DNA of 24,838 nt from Oscillibacter sp. UBA6647 (GCA_002455655.1 DKLF01000024.1:1-24838), one strand, 5' to 3'. Positions 1 to 7,709 are shown, numbered from the stretch's first letter. The notes: generated from the sequence alone by a model not told the origin. Translations and numbers: made by a program.

Positions 1-25
1 CGCTTATAAAATTTTTTAAGACGAC

Positions 26-57
26 AAGGCCGCGGGATTTTTTAATCCCGCGGCCTT
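26..57 (+). terminator. Strong hairpin, probable terminator of a gene left of the window
   Basis: A perfect 14-bp stem (arms at 26-39 and 44-57) closes a TTTT loop. Flanking A/T tracts are modest, so the direction is uncertain. It lies at the window edge with no gene on its left that can be seen, and it probably ends a transcript entering from outside. Confidence 0.55.
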
Positions 58-204
58 CGTTTGCCTGAAAATTTTTCCTGCAGTGAACGCACCGAAAATC
101 TTTTCCTCGGCGGGGTATAAAAATTTCCCCGCAGTGCCAAAATGAGACTGGATTATATGCCGTTCCGGGTTGCGGAACCGACAGAAAAAAAGGAGTGGAT
201 CAGG

Positions 205-471
205 ATGGTCAAGGGCATTTCCCGGCGGGTAGTGGTTGTGGACTCGCCGGACAGACGATACTTTGAGCAGGCAATTTTTATTGTGCGCAACGATGCGGCG
301 GGAGAGGGTGTTTCCTCCCGGGAGCTGGTGGAAGAGGCCCGCCGGGTGGCGCAGGAATACGCAGGCGGCTCGGGCCTGAAAAAGCGGCTTAACCAGATTC
401 CTCCGGTGCTGTGGTCCCTGACCGGTGCGGGGGCCTGCGGGCTGGCGTGGCTGCTGGTATCGGTGTTGTAA
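205..471 (+). CDS. Small C-terminally membrane-anchored protein of unknown function
   Basis: The protein is 88 aa. I chose the ATG at 205 because AGGAG lies 9 nt upstream (191-195); the open frame runs back to an ATG at 142 with no good ribosome site. The N-terminal ~60 residues are charged and soluble-looking, with a beta-like stretch (RRVVVV, residues 8-13) and then a basic/acidic helix. A single hydrophobic segment at about residues 66-88 ends the chain, so it is probably a tail-anchored membrane protein with its body in the cytoplasm. I do not recognise the family and assign no function. It stands alone between a hairpin on its left and a convergent regulator gene on its right. Coding status is supported by the ribosome site and plausible composition only. 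Confidence 0.6.
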   Translation: MVKGISRRVVVVDSPDRRYFEQAIFIVRNDAAGEGVSSRELVEEARRVAQEYAGGSGLKKRLNQIPPVLWSLTGAGACGLAWLLVSVL

Positions 472-526
472 GGAGATAAAATAAGACGGTACGCTTTCTT
501 CGATAGCGCACCGCTTTATTTGTGCG

Positions 527-549
527 GCGCGGCGGAATATCCGCCGCGC
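527..549. terminator. GC-rich hairpin between convergent genes
   Basis: A perfect 9-bp GC stem (527-535 with 541-549) has an AATAT loop and lies between the convergent small gene (ends 471) and the regulator (ends 590 on the minus strand). There is no T-tract, so termination is only suggested by position. A weaker alternative pairing exists just upstream (CGCAC at about 508 with GTGCG at 522-526). Confidence 0.4.
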
Positions 550-589
550 TGCTCTCCGGTCCGAAGGAAACTGCGAACCGCTTAAAAAT

Positions 590-1795
590 TCAAGAATGGG
601 GGACTAAGGGCTGCACCGTAAAGCTCAGCGTTGCCGGAGAGTGGGGATACTGCCGGGAAAAGGCCCGCACAATCCGGTCGCAGACCATGCAGCTATTTTC
701 ATAGTTGGCCTGCGGCAGCATTAGTATGTACTGGGAAACGCTACACCGGGCCACCACGTCGCCCCGGCGAAGATTTCCCACAATCACGTCCTGCAAATTG
801 TCCATGCAGCAGTCCAGACTGCGGCGGGACAGGGGCTTTGACTCGCAGCCCACGGCAGAAATCAAGGCAATGTGCACCGCGGCTCCGCTGCGGGCCACGG
901 ACCGGGCCTCTGCCTGATAAATAATGCGGAAAAAGTCGTAGTCACACAGAAGCGCCCCTCTGACGCTGCCGGGCTCGTCCAACTGCTCCCGCAAAAGCCC
1001 CAGATTCACAGACCGCTCGTTGACGGTGCGGGCGGCCTCGCGGTAAATGGCCCTGCTTTCGTCGGCGGGCATAATGCCAAAATTCGTAAAGAGCAGATCG
1101 CTCATGCGCTCATAGGTTTTAATCACGCTTTGCTGGTCGCCCAATGCAAGCTGCGCCTGCATCAGAAATTGATACACTTCCTCGTCGTAAGGCTCCACAA
1201 GGATCGCCTGACTGCATAGAGCCACAATGTCGGCCTGACGCGCCTGCTCCTGCAAGAGGGGGAGGACAGAGCGCAGCGTTCTGAGATAGAGGTTGTGAAA
1301 ATAGGTGCTCTGTGGGACAATCCAGGATTCGGAGGACAGCTTGGGCAGAAAATCGCCCTGATAAAGCTCCAAAGCCTCCAGATACAGCTTAAGCTGGGCC
1401 TGTCCGTCCGGCTGGGCCGAAGCGGTTTGGCACAAGGCCTCAAATTCCTCTACGTCCACGGAGACGGGAATTTCGTCGTTCCAGGCATAGCTGCCGCCAC
1501 GGCGGATGATCAGCGTGTGCCCCGCGCCGTCGCTCAACCCGTCCAGCATGGTGCGAACCCGGTGAAACATGGTTTTCAAAGCGTTCACGGGGTTTACGGT
1601 TCCCTCGTCGCCCCACAGCAGGCTGAACAGCTCGCTTTGCGAAACAGGACGGTTTCGACAGCAGATCATATATGCCAGCAGCAGCCACACCTTCCGGGAC
1701 CGGTTGTCGCTGTCTGTGATCTCCCGGCCGCTCCAAAGCAGCGAGAAGCCTCCCAGCATTTGAATTTTCAAAATGGAAGACTGCTGATTTGTCAA
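590..1795 (-). CDS. BTAD (SARP-type) transcriptional regulator with degenerate GGDEF-like C-terminus
   Basis: The protein is 401 aa with three parts. Residues ~9-105 form an OmpR-like winged helix with the usual opening (KIQMLGGFSL). Residues ~113-257 form a bacterial transcriptional activator (BTAD) helical-repeat domain. Residues ~280-395 resemble a GGDEF fold: RRGDVVAR is followed by SVSQY where GGDEF would sit, then a YILMLP strand, so cyclase activity should be lost. Start: TTG at 1795, the only usable in-frame start before an upstream stop, with an AGGGGG ribosome site about 8 nt before it. It is monocistronic, has its own promoter (1860-1888), and a hairpin (1831-1847) lies in its leader. 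The likely role is a cytoplasmic DNA-binding regulator; its target is unknown. Proximity to bioY does not prove it controls biotin uptake. Confidence 0.87.
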   Translation of the reverse strand: MTNQQSSILKIQMLGGFSLLWSGREITDSDNRSRKVWLLLAYMICCRNRPVSQSELFSLLWGDEGTVNPVNALKTMFHRVRTMLDGLSDGAGHTLIIRRGGSYAWNDEIPVSVDVEEFEALCQTASAQPDGQAQLKLYLEALELYQGDFLPKLSSESWIVPQSTYFHNLYLRTLRSVLPLLQEQARQADIVALCSQAILVEPYDEEVYQFLMQAQLALGDQQSVIKTYERMSDLLFTNFGIMPADESRAIYREAARTVNERSVNLGLLREQLDEPGSVRGALLCDYDFFRIIYQAEARSVARSGAAVHIALISAVGCESKPLSRRSLDCCMDNLQDVIVGNLRRGDVVARCSVSQYILMLPQANYENSCMVCDRIVRAFSRQYPHSPATLSFTVQPLVPHS

Positions 1796-1830
1796 GCAGG
1801 ACGCCCCCTGTCAGTTCAAATCCGGTATAC

Positions 1831-1888
1831 GCGCTGCGCCGCAGCGCCCGATACAGCAGACTATAACATATCTCCCCTTTTTTTGCAA
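1831..1888 (-). promoter_or_regulatory. Promoter and leader hairpin of the BTAD regulator
   Basis: Read on the minus strand: -35 TTGCAA (1883-1888), 17-nt spacer, -10 TATAGT (1860-1865). A perfect 7-bp GC hairpin (GCGCTGC/GCAGCGC, 1831-1847) follows about 13 nt downstream and would be in the 5' leader, roughly 35 nt before the TTG start. Confidence 0.65.
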
Positions 1889-2076
1889 CTGTTACATTTT
1901 CAAAAAAGCCGTCCGCAGAAGCTTCAAAGGCCGGAGCAGGCCGCGCCGGAACGCAGTGAGCCGCCTGACTTTTTCAGCACCCCGGCCATAGGCGGTCCGG
2001 ATATAATATGGGAAAAGAGCAAGCAATTCTGCGGGACGGAGGGGTGCATTCCTTGCGGTGCCTGCGCAGGCGACCG

Positions 2077-2634
2077 TTACGAAGGAGACTTGGCGTCGGC
2101 AGGGCGAAGACGCAGCCGGGGCAGCAGCTTGGGGGCAAGAATGCCTACTACAATAATTTTTACCATGTCGCCGGGAAGAAACGGAATCATTCCCGCCATC
2201 AGGACCGCCCCAATATTCATTCCCTTACCCATGTACACGTTCAGAATGAACGCCATATAGGGCAGTCCCACCGCGTATAAAACGGCCAGCCCCGCCAGAG
2301 CAGCAGGAACGACCCGCTTCATGGATCGTCCATCCCCTGCAAGTGTTCCGATGACCCATGCGGCGGGAATCAGTCCCAGCAAAAAACCGCAGGTGGGATA
2401 GAGAAAGTATCCCAGTCCGCCGCCGGAAGTAAAGATGGGCAGGCCTGCCAGCCCCAGCGCCACGTAAACAAGCTGGCTCAGCGCCCCGTATTTTGCCCCC
2501 AGCAGAACCCCTGCCAAAGCGGTGAAGAAAAATTGCAGTGTGATGGAGGAATAGAGAAACGGAACCTTGATGAACGCGCCCACGGCGGTCAGCGCCGCAA
2601 ATAGAGAGCAGAGTATCAGTGCTTTTGTTTTCAT
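2077..2634 (-). CDS. bioY: Biotin transporter BioY (ECF-type substrate-binding component)
   Basis: The protein is 185 aa, the normal BioY length. It is the membrane S-component that captures biotin, either alone or with a shared ECF ATPase/EcfT module not present in this window. About six hydrophobic segments are visible. Family hallmarks include the N-terminal ALTAVGAFIKVP-like run, the first-loop ITLQFFFTALAGVLLG region, and the YVALGLAGLPIF...GGGLGYFLYPTCGFLLG segment. The ATG at 2634 is chosen because an AGGAGG site sits just upstream (2640-2646); the open frame further upstream runs through the promoter and operator. It is divergent from birA across ~170 bp holding BirA-like sites, so repression by biotinyl-BirA is likely. 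Confidence 0.95.
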   Translation of the reverse strand: MKTKALILCSLFAALTAVGAFIKVPFLYSSITLQFFFTALAGVLLGAKYGALSQLVYVALGLAGLPIFTSGGGLGYFLYPTCGFLLGLIPAAWVIGTLAGDGRSMKRVVPAALAGLAVLYAVGLPYMAFILNVYMGKGMNIGAVLMAGMIPFLPGDMVKIIVVGILAPKLLPRLRLRPADAKSPS

Positions 2635-2647
2635 GAGGGCCTCCTGT

Positions 2648-2677
2648 TGTAAACTTGATTTTGATTTGTAGTTTACA
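2648..2677. promoter_or_regulatory. BirA-type biotin operator over the bioY transcription start
   Basis: TGTAAACT (2648-2655) and AGTTTACA (2670-2677) form a perfect 8-bp inverted repeat separated by 14 nt. This matches the known Firmicute BirA box pattern (TTGTAAAC-type halves spaced 14-16 nt). It begins 3 nt downstream of the bioY -10 box, so bound BirA would block initiation. Confidence 0.82.
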
Positions 2678-2680
2678 GAA

Positions 2681-2708
2681 AGGATAGCACATTTTTCAAG
2701 AATGTCAA
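2681..2708 (-). promoter_or_regulatory. bioY promoter
   Basis: On the minus strand: TTGACA (2703-2708), 16-nt spacer, TATCCT (2681-2686). Transcription would start near 2674, inside the BirA operator. Confidence 0.75.
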
Positions 2709-2724
2709 CTTGTTTTTTGAAGTG

Positions 2725-2771
2725 GTTTACAACTCCGGGCGGTTTACAAACAGGGTGCAACGTGGTATGCT
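2725..2771 (+). promoter_or_regulatory. birA promoter with two GTTTACAA half-sites
   Basis: -35 TTTACA (2743-2748), 17-nt spacer, -10 TATGCT (2766-2771). The -35 box lies inside the second of two direct GTTTACAA copies (2725-2732 and 2742-2749), which are the same half-site sequence as in the bioY operator. A degenerate left partner TGTCAACT sits at 2703-2710, overlapping the bioY -35 box. This suggests autoregulation of birA, less certain than the bioY operator. Confidence 0.6.
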
Positions 2772-2802
2772 GACAGGGAATTTATAAGAGGAGGCGGACT
2801 TG

Positions 2803-3810
2803 ATGAGCCGTCAAAAAATATTGGAGCTGCTGAGGAGCCGTCCGGGGGACTATTTTTCCGGCGAGGAGGCCGCCGAGCGGCTGGGAATGAGCCGGGCCGC
2901 GGTCTGGAAGGCGGTGGACGCCCTGCGAAAGGAGGGCTACACCGTGGAGGCGAGGACGGGGCTGGGCTACCGGCTCCTTTTTGCGCCGGACGCGCTGACG
3001 GAAAAGGAAATTCGGGGCTTTCTGGGCGAGACGGAGTTGGTGGGACGGGAACTGGTGTGTCTGGACAGCGTGGATTCCACCAATACGTATCTGAAAAAGC
3101 AGGCCCTTTCCGGCGCAGTGGAGGGCACCGTGGTGACAGCGGACTGCCAGACGGGGGGCCGGGGACGGATGGACCGTCCGTTTCAAAATCCAGAAGGGAA
3201 GCTGGTGGCACTGTCTGTGCTGCTGCGGCCCCGCGGGGTACCGCTCGCGCGGCTTGGCTGCGTCACCGCCCAGACCGCCGTGGCGCTGTGCGGCGCGGTG
3301 GAGGAGGTCTGCGGGATTCGCCCGGGCATCAAGTGGACCAACGATCTGGTCATCGGACGGAAGAAGCTCTGCGGTATTCTGACGGAGATGGCGCTGGAGG
3401 GAGAGAGCGGCAACCTGCAATATCTCGTCATTGGAATGGGGATCAACGTCCACCAGACGGCGGAGGATTTTGGCCCGGAGCTTCGGGAAATCGCCGTGTC
3501 TCTGGACATGGCGCTGGGGAAGTCCGTGTCCCGCCCCGCGTTGGCAGCAGCGGAAATCCGGGCGCTGGACCGGTTGTACCGAGACATCCTTCGGGGAGAT
3601 ACCGACCGGTATCTGGACGCTTACCGGCGGGACTGCGTAACATTAGGGAAGCCCGTGCAGCTCCTGTCATCCGACGGCGGGCGGGAAACGGCCCGGGCGC
3701 TGGATATTGACGATGAGTTCGGCCTTATGGTGGAGTTGGAGGACGGAACGCGAAAGACCGTCCGCACAGGAGAGGTATCCGTCCGGGGGATGTACGGCTA
3801 TGTGGATTGA
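2803..3810 (+). CDS. birA: Bifunctional biotin-[acetyl-CoA-carboxylase] ligase / biotin repressor BirA
   Basis: The protein is 335 aa. It activates biotin with ATP and attaches it to biotin-dependent carboxylases; biotinyl-AMP-bound dimers repress biotin genes. An N-terminal winged helix (~3-58) ends with the wing TGLGYRL. The catalytic core follows (~85-280), with the adenylate loop GGRGRMDR (118-125), KWTND (177-181) and KKLCGIL (187-193). A C-terminal SH3-like cap is at ~285-335. In the adenylate loop an Asp (124) stands where Gly is usual (GRGRxGR). I chose ATG 2803, 8 nt after AGGAGG (2789-2794), over the adjacent TTG at 2800. Its shared control region with bioY supports the repressor role. 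The chr transporter pair follows after 54 nt and may be co-transcribed. Confidence 0.96.
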   Translation: MSRQKILELLRSRPGDYFSGEEAAERLGMSRAAVWKAVDALRKEGYTVEARTGLGYRLLFAPDALTEKEIRGFLGETELVGRELVCLDSVDSTNTYLKKQALSGAVEGTVVTADCQTGGRGRMDRPFQNPEGKLVALSVLLRPRGVPLARLGCVTAQTAVALCGAVEEVCGIRPGIKWTNDLVIGRKKLCGILTEMALEGESGNLQYLVIGMGINVHQTAEDFGPELREIAVSLDMALGKSVSRPALAAAEIRALDRLYRDILRGDTDRYLDAYRRDCVTLGKPVQLLSSDGGRETARALDIDDEFGLMVELEDGTRKTVRTGEVSVRGMYGYVD

Positions 3811-3864
3811 GGGGGTCCCAACGCGGGAGCGGCAGGGCTCCGGGAGGAAAAGAGGAGGACTGGT

Positions 3865-4407
3865 TTGAAAAAATACTGGGAGTTATTTATTGCCTTCGCA
3901 AAAATCGGCGTGATGACCTTCGGCGGCGGAATGGCGATGCTGCCGATGCTGCAACGGGAGGTGGTGGAGAACAAGGGCTGGGCCACCGAGGAGGAGCTGG
4001 CGGACTATTTTGCCATCGGTCAGTGCACCCCCGGCATCATCGCAGTGAATACCGCCACCTTCGTGGGGCAGAAGCGTGGCGGCGTGCTGGGCGGCATTGT
4101 GGCCACTATCGGCGTTGCGTTTCCGTCGCTGGTGATTATCTCCCTGCTGGCGGGGATTATCGACAGCTTTAATCATCTGGCATGGGTGAAAAACGCCTTC
4201 GCGGGGATTCAGGTGTGCGTGTGCGTGTTGATTTTCAACGCGGTGGTGAAGCTTCTGAAAAAGTCGGTGGTGGACAAGCGGACGCTGGTGATTTTTCTGC
4301 TGGTGCTGGCGGGGAGCTTTGCGCTGGATGTGACGCCGGTGGTGTTTGTGGTGCTTTCCGCTTTGGCGGGCATCGCACTGCGGCAGTTGGAGGCGCGAAA
4401 GGCATGA
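3865..4407 (+). CDS. Chromate transporter family (CHR) half-protein, N-terminal type
   Basis: The protein is 180 aa with a single CHR domain. It carries the family hallmarks near the N-terminus (FAKIGVMTFGGGMAMLP, ~10-26) and the GQCTPGIIAVNTATFVGQKRGG segment (~51-72), then several hydrophobic helices. Bacterial CHR proteins are often split into two short genes that act together, as here. It starts at TTG 3865, 6 nt after AGGAGG (3853-3858). Its last codons overlap the next gene by 4 nt (ATGA). The family exports chromate by sulfate-like antiport, but in anaerobes the true substrate is often unknown. There are no chromate or sulfate genes nearby, so the substrate should be left open. Confidence 0.9.
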   Translation: MKKYWELFIAFAKIGVMTFGGGMAMLPMLQREVVENKGWATEEELADYFAIGQCTPGIIAVNTATFVGQKRGGVLGGIVATIGVAFPSLVIISLLAGIIDSFNHLAWVKNAFAGIQVCVCVLIFNAVVKLLKKSVVDKRTLVIFLLVLAGSFALDVTPVVFVVLSALAGIALRQLEARKA

Positions 4408-4991
4408 TTTATCTTCAGCTTTTTTGGGAATTTTTTAAGGTGGGCCTGTTTGCCGTGGGCGGTGGAATGGCCACGCTGCCGTTTTTGTCCCACATGGGGG
4501 AGGCCACCGGTTGGTTTACGCAGGCCCAGCTTATGAACATGCTTGCGATTTCCGAATCCACGCCGGGACCTGTGGGCATCAACATGGCCACCTACGTGGG
4601 ATTTACCACGGCGGGGGTTCCGGGGGCGATTGTGGCCACCGTGGGAGAGGTGACCCCCTCCATCATCGTGATTTTGATTATCGCCGCACTGTTGCAGCAA
4701 TTTCGCCGCAGCAAATACGTGGAGTTTGCATTTTACGGGCTGCGGCCCGCCTCAACCGGGCTGATCGGCGCGGCCTGTCTGGGTGTGATTTTGGAGACGC
4801 TGGTGAATTACGCCGCCCTGTCGGGCGAAGGAGTGGACTGGGTCGGACTGTTCAACTGGCGGGGATTGGCGCTGGCGGGAGTCTTGCTGGTGTTCACCAC
4901 TTGGGTAAAGCCCACAAAAAAGTGGCATCCCATTGTCTTTATCGCCATCTCCGCCGTCGTGGGCGTGGTGTTCCGCTTCGGCGGAGCGTGA
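4404..4991 (+). CDS. Chromate transporter family (CHR) half-protein, partner
   Basis: The protein is 195 aa, the second short CHR subunit. It has the matching motif set FFKVGLFAVGGGMATLPF (~10-27) and SESTPGPVGINMATYVG (~50-66), followed by hydrophobic segments. The start ATG at 4404 overlaps the stop of the preceding half-gene (ATGA), which implies translational coupling and roughly equal amounts, as expected for a heterodimeric membrane carrier. A hairpin terminator (5032-5068) follows the gene. Substrate is uncertain, as for its partner. Confidence 0.9.
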   Translation: MIYLQLFWEFFKVGLFAVGGGMATLPFLSHMGEATGWFTQAQLMNMLAISESTPGPVGINMATYVGFTTAGVPGAIVATVGEVTPSIIVILIIAALLQQFRRSKYVEFAFYGLRPASTGLIGAACLGVILETLVNYAALSGEGVDWVGLFNWRGLALAGVLLVFTTWVKPTKKWHPIVFIAISAVVGVVFRFGGA

Positions 4992-5031
4992 GGAAAGCGT
5001 GGCCCTAAGCGGAAACCGGTGCACGAAGCAA

Positions 5032-5068
5032 AAACCACCCGCATTGCTATTTGCAATGCGGGCGGTTT
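5032..5068 (+). terminator. Terminator after the CHR pair
   Basis: A long stem (5032-5047 with 5053-5068, one A-C mismatch) has loop TATTT and a short T-rich tail. It lies between convergent genes and may serve both strands. Confidence 0.7.
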
Positions 5069-5114
5069 ATTTGTAAAGCGTATGTACTTTCCTGCGGTTG
5101 AGCTTCAGCGCTGC

Positions 5115-5480
5115 TTACCAGTTGGAATGGAAATAGACCCAAAGGCCCCCGACCACCACAACCTGCAAAAATAAAATGGCGGGGATGCCAAAACGAAAGG
5201 TTTTGTGAAGGGTCTTGTGACGAAAGACCTTCATACCCAGCAGCGCACCCAGACTGCCGCCAATGGCGCTGAGGAAAAAGAGTGTTTTCTCCGGCACCCG
5301 GCGGGTAGTTTCATGGGTTTCCTTCCACTTTGCTTTCAGCTTGTCAAAGCCGAAGACAAAAAAAGTAATCAGGTTGATCAGTAAAAGCCACGTCAGGGCA
5401 AGGCCCCAAGGAGAGCCGAGAATGAAAGCCACGGTGGAAAAATTCGTGGCTTCCGGGAGCACAGGAAGTTTCGTTTCCAT
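5115..5480 (-). CDS. DUF1294 family small membrane protein
   Basis: The protein is 121 aa. It matches the DUF1294 pattern: a hydrophobic helix (~25-48) running into FGFDKLKAK, a basic loop with RRVPEKTLFFLSAIGGSLGALLGM, then HKTLHKTFRFGIP and a final transmembrane segment. The family is widespread and of unknown function, found in the membrane; some homologues are fused to cold-shock domains, which this one is not. The extra ~25 residues at the N-terminus are not part of the domain. ATG 5480 is preceded by AAGGAGGG; an upstream in-frame ATG at 5513 would place that ribosome site inside the protein. It lies downstream of psuG but beyond a perfect terminator, so it is probably a separate transcript; I cannot see a convincing promoter. 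Confidence 0.87.
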   Translation of the reverse strand: METKLPVLPEATNFSTVAFILGSPWGLALTWLLLINLITFFVFGFDKLKAKWKETHETTRRVPEKTLFFLSAIGGSLGALLGMKVFRHKTLHKTFRFGIPAILFLQVVVVGGLWVYFHSNW

Positions 5481-5527
5481 AGGGAGCCCTCCTTTAGTAA
5501 ATTGGTAAACCATTCAGCCGGAAATAA

Positions 5528-5563
5528 AAAATGAGCCGACGGAAGCTTCCGTCGGCTCATTTT
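5528..5563 (-). terminator. Terminator of the psuK-psuG operon
   Basis: A perfect 36-bp palindrome starting 11 nt past the psuG stop. On the minus strand it is followed by a T-rich tail, the form of an intrinsic terminator. Confidence 0.85.
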
Positions 5564-5573
5564 AACACAGCGA

Positions 5574-6500
5574 TCAGACGTTTTCAAGAGCACGCAGGGC
5601 CACGGCGGTTTTGGCCGCCAGCCGGGCGTTGTTGTACACAAGCTGGATGTTGCTGTCCAGAGAATCGCCGCCGGTGAGGTCCTTGATTTTTGCCAGCAGG
5701 AAGGGGGTGGTTTCCTTGCCGTGAATCCCCTGCTGCTTTGCCTCCTCCACAGCGCGGGCAATGGCCCCGTTGATGACAGCCGGGTCCATGGAATAATCCT
5801 CAGGAATGGGGTTTGTCACCAGCATTCCGCCGCCAAGGCCCAGCTCCTGCTGGACGTGGAAGGCCTTTGCCAGCTCTTCCGGGGTGTCCAGACGATAGTC
5901 CACGCCGAAGCCGGATTTCCGGGTGTAGAAGGCGGGCAGCTCCTCCGTGCCGTAGCCGATGACGGGCACGCCGTGGGTTTCCAGATACTCCAGCGTCAGG
6001 CCAAGGTCCAGAATGGACTTTGCCCCGGCGCAGATCACCATGACGGGGGTGTGGGCCAGTTCTTCCAGATCGGCGGAGATGTCCATGGTGGTTTCCGCAC
6101 CCCGGTGAACGCCGCCGATGCCGCCGGTGGCGAAGACGGAAATGCCCGCAAGGCTTGCGATAATCATGGTGGTGGTGACGGTGCAGGCCCCGTCCCGTCC
6201 CTGTGCCACCAGCACCGGCAGGTCCCGGCGGCTGGCCTTGGGAACGGCATGACCTGTTATGCCCAGATAGTCGATTTCCTCTTTGGAAAGACCTGCCTTC
6301 AGCCGCCCCTTAATGATGGCGATGGTGGCGGGGACGGCGCCGCTGTCCCGCACAAGCTGCTCTACGTTCAACGCCGTCTCCACGTTCTGGGGATAGGGCA
6401 TACCGTGGGAAATGATGGTGGATTCCAGAGCGACCACGGGCTTGCCCGCGTCCAGCGCAGCACGCACTTCGGGGGAGATATCCAGATAATTGTTCAGCAT
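5574..6500 (-). CDS. psuG: Pseudouridine-5'-phosphate glycosidase
   Basis: The protein is 308 aa, the normal length. It splits pseudouridine 5'-phosphate into uracil and ribose 5-phosphate, breaking the C-C glycosidic bond, in the cytoplasm. Residues corresponding to the known E. coli active site are present: Glu26 (in VALESTIISHG), Lys88 (PKASRRDLP), Asp144 (DISADLEE, metal site) and Lys161 (GAKSILD); the FATGGIGGVHRG loop lies at 123-133. ATG 6500 has a GGAGG site upstream. It is the second gene of a two-gene operon with psuK, 71 bp apart, so substrate phosphorylation and cleavage are encoded together. No pseudouridine transporter gene adjoins. Confidence 0.96.
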   Translation of the reverse strand: MLNNYLDISPEVRAALDAGKPVVALESTIISHGMPYPQNVETALNVEQLVRDSGAVPATIAIIKGRLKAGLSKEEIDYLGITGHAVPKASRRDLPVLVAQGRDGACTVTTTMIIASLAGISVFATGGIGGVHRGAETTMDISADLEELAHTPVMVICAGAKSILDLGLTLEYLETHGVPVIGYGTEELPAFYTRKSGFGVDYRLDTPEELAKAFHVQQELGLGGGMLVTNPIPEDYSMDPAVINGAIARAVEEAKQQGIHGKETTPFLLAKIKDLTGGDSLDSNIQLVYNNARLAAKTAVALRALENV

Positions 6501-6571
6501 AATGATTCCTCCGTGTATAATTTTTGATTAAAAATGACTGATTGTAAAATAATTTGCTGAAAACCGGGGGA

Positions 6572-7663
6572 TTAAAGCGCTTTGCAGACTTCAGCACGGC
6601 GGCACAGCTCGTCCGCCTGCATCGCCGGATTGATCGTCTCTCCACTCTCCATGGCGATGGAGGAGGCGGCAAGTCCCAGCCGGGCGGTTTCCTCCAAATC
6701 CGAGCCGCGGAGATACGCCCAGGTGATGGCGGCCATAAACGCGTCGCCGCAGCCGGTGGTGTTCACCATGGATCCGGGGATTACCGGAAGCTGCACGGCG
6801 GCGTGGTGGTCGGCGGCAAACACGCCGTCGCCGCCCAGCGAGATGAACACCCGCCGCAGTCCTGTTTCCAGCAGCGCGTCCGCCGCGCGGCGAAGACTTG
6901 GTTCATCCCGGATTTCCACGCCGGAAAGCAGCTCCGCCTCAATGCGGTTGGGCTTGAGGGTGTGGAGTTTTCCTAAGATGGGCCGGAGTTTCTCCGCCTT
7001 GGCGGTGGAGACAGGGTCGCAGAAAATGGGGGCAGTACAGTGGTCCGCCAGATAGGCAAGGGCCTCCGCAGGGGGATTCGTGTCCGCCACCACCACCTGC
7101 GCGCCGTCCAGCAGCTTTTGCCGCTGGGCAAGAAACTGGGGCGTCAGCCGCTCATAAATTTCCATGTCGCTGACGGCAAGGGCCATGTCGCCCTTCTCAT
7201 CGGTGATAAAAAGATAGGTGGAGGTGTGCTCGCCCGGCAAAAAGGGAGACTGGGACACGTCGATGCCCACCTCCGCGCAGCCGGCGGCAATTTTCCGGGC
7301 GTTTAAATCGTCGCCGAACACCGTCATCAGCCGCACATCCAGCCCCATGAGTGCCATGTTGTGGGCAATGTTCCGGCCCACGCCGCCAAGGCTCATGCGC
7401 ACCCGGCCGGGATTGGAGTCCCGGGCCACCGGCACCTCGGCGGGCCATCCGCCAATGTCCATGTTCACGCCGCCCACCACCGCGGCGTAAGGTGCGGTGC
7501 GAACGATGTAGCCCTTCCCGGCAATGCAGCCCTTTTTCATCAGGTTAGAGATGTGAACGGCCACGCTGGAGCGGGTGATGCCCGCTTTTTCCGCCAGCTC
7601 CTGCTGGGAAATCAGGGGATTTTCCTCAATCCAGTTGAGCAGTTGGCGCTCTCTTTGGGTCAT
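6572..7663 (-). CDS. psuK: Pseudouridine kinase (PfkB family) with N-terminal winged helix
   Basis: The protein is 363 aa. It phosphorylates pseudouridine at the 5' position for PsuG. Residues ~2-55 form a helix-turn-helix/winged helix (ISQQELAEKAGITRSSVAVHISNLMKKGCI), and the PfkB sugar-kinase fold follows from ~57. PfkB signatures are GGVNMDIGG at the start, SLGGVGRN (91-98), and near the C-terminus NTTGCGDAF with the catalytic Asp, where Cys stands in place of the common Ala. I chose ATG 7663 because its AGAGGTG site lies upstream; a GTG at 7672 would overlap that site. The HTH suggests a kinase that also represses or senses its own operon. It has its own promoter (7710-7737). Confidence 0.92.
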   Translation of the reverse strand: MTQRERQLLNWIEENPLISQQELAEKAGITRSSVAVHISNLMKKGCIAGKGYIVRTAPYAAVVGGVNMDIGGWPAEVPVARDSNPGRVRMSLGGVGRNIAHNMALMGLDVRLMTVFGDDLNARKIAAGCAEVGIDVSQSPFLPGEHTSTYLFITDEKGDMALAVSDMEIYERLTPQFLAQRQKLLDGAQVVVADTNPPAEALAYLADHCTAPIFCDPVSTAKAEKLRPILGKLHTLKPNRIEAELLSGVEIRDEPSLRRAADALLETGLRRVFISLGGDGVFAADHHAAVQLPVIPGSMVNTTGCGDAFMAAITWAYLRGSDLEETARLGLAASSIAMESGETINPAMQADELCRRAEVCKAL

Positions 7664-7709
7664 GAACTTCACCTCTGTAAGCTTTTTGATATTTTGTAAT
7701 CACATGTTT

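Noticed and set aside
2744..3587. Long minus-strand open frames opposite birA
   Set aside because: They are antisense shadows of a well-supported birA in high-GC DNA, with Pro/Arg/Ser-rich composition and no ribosome sites.
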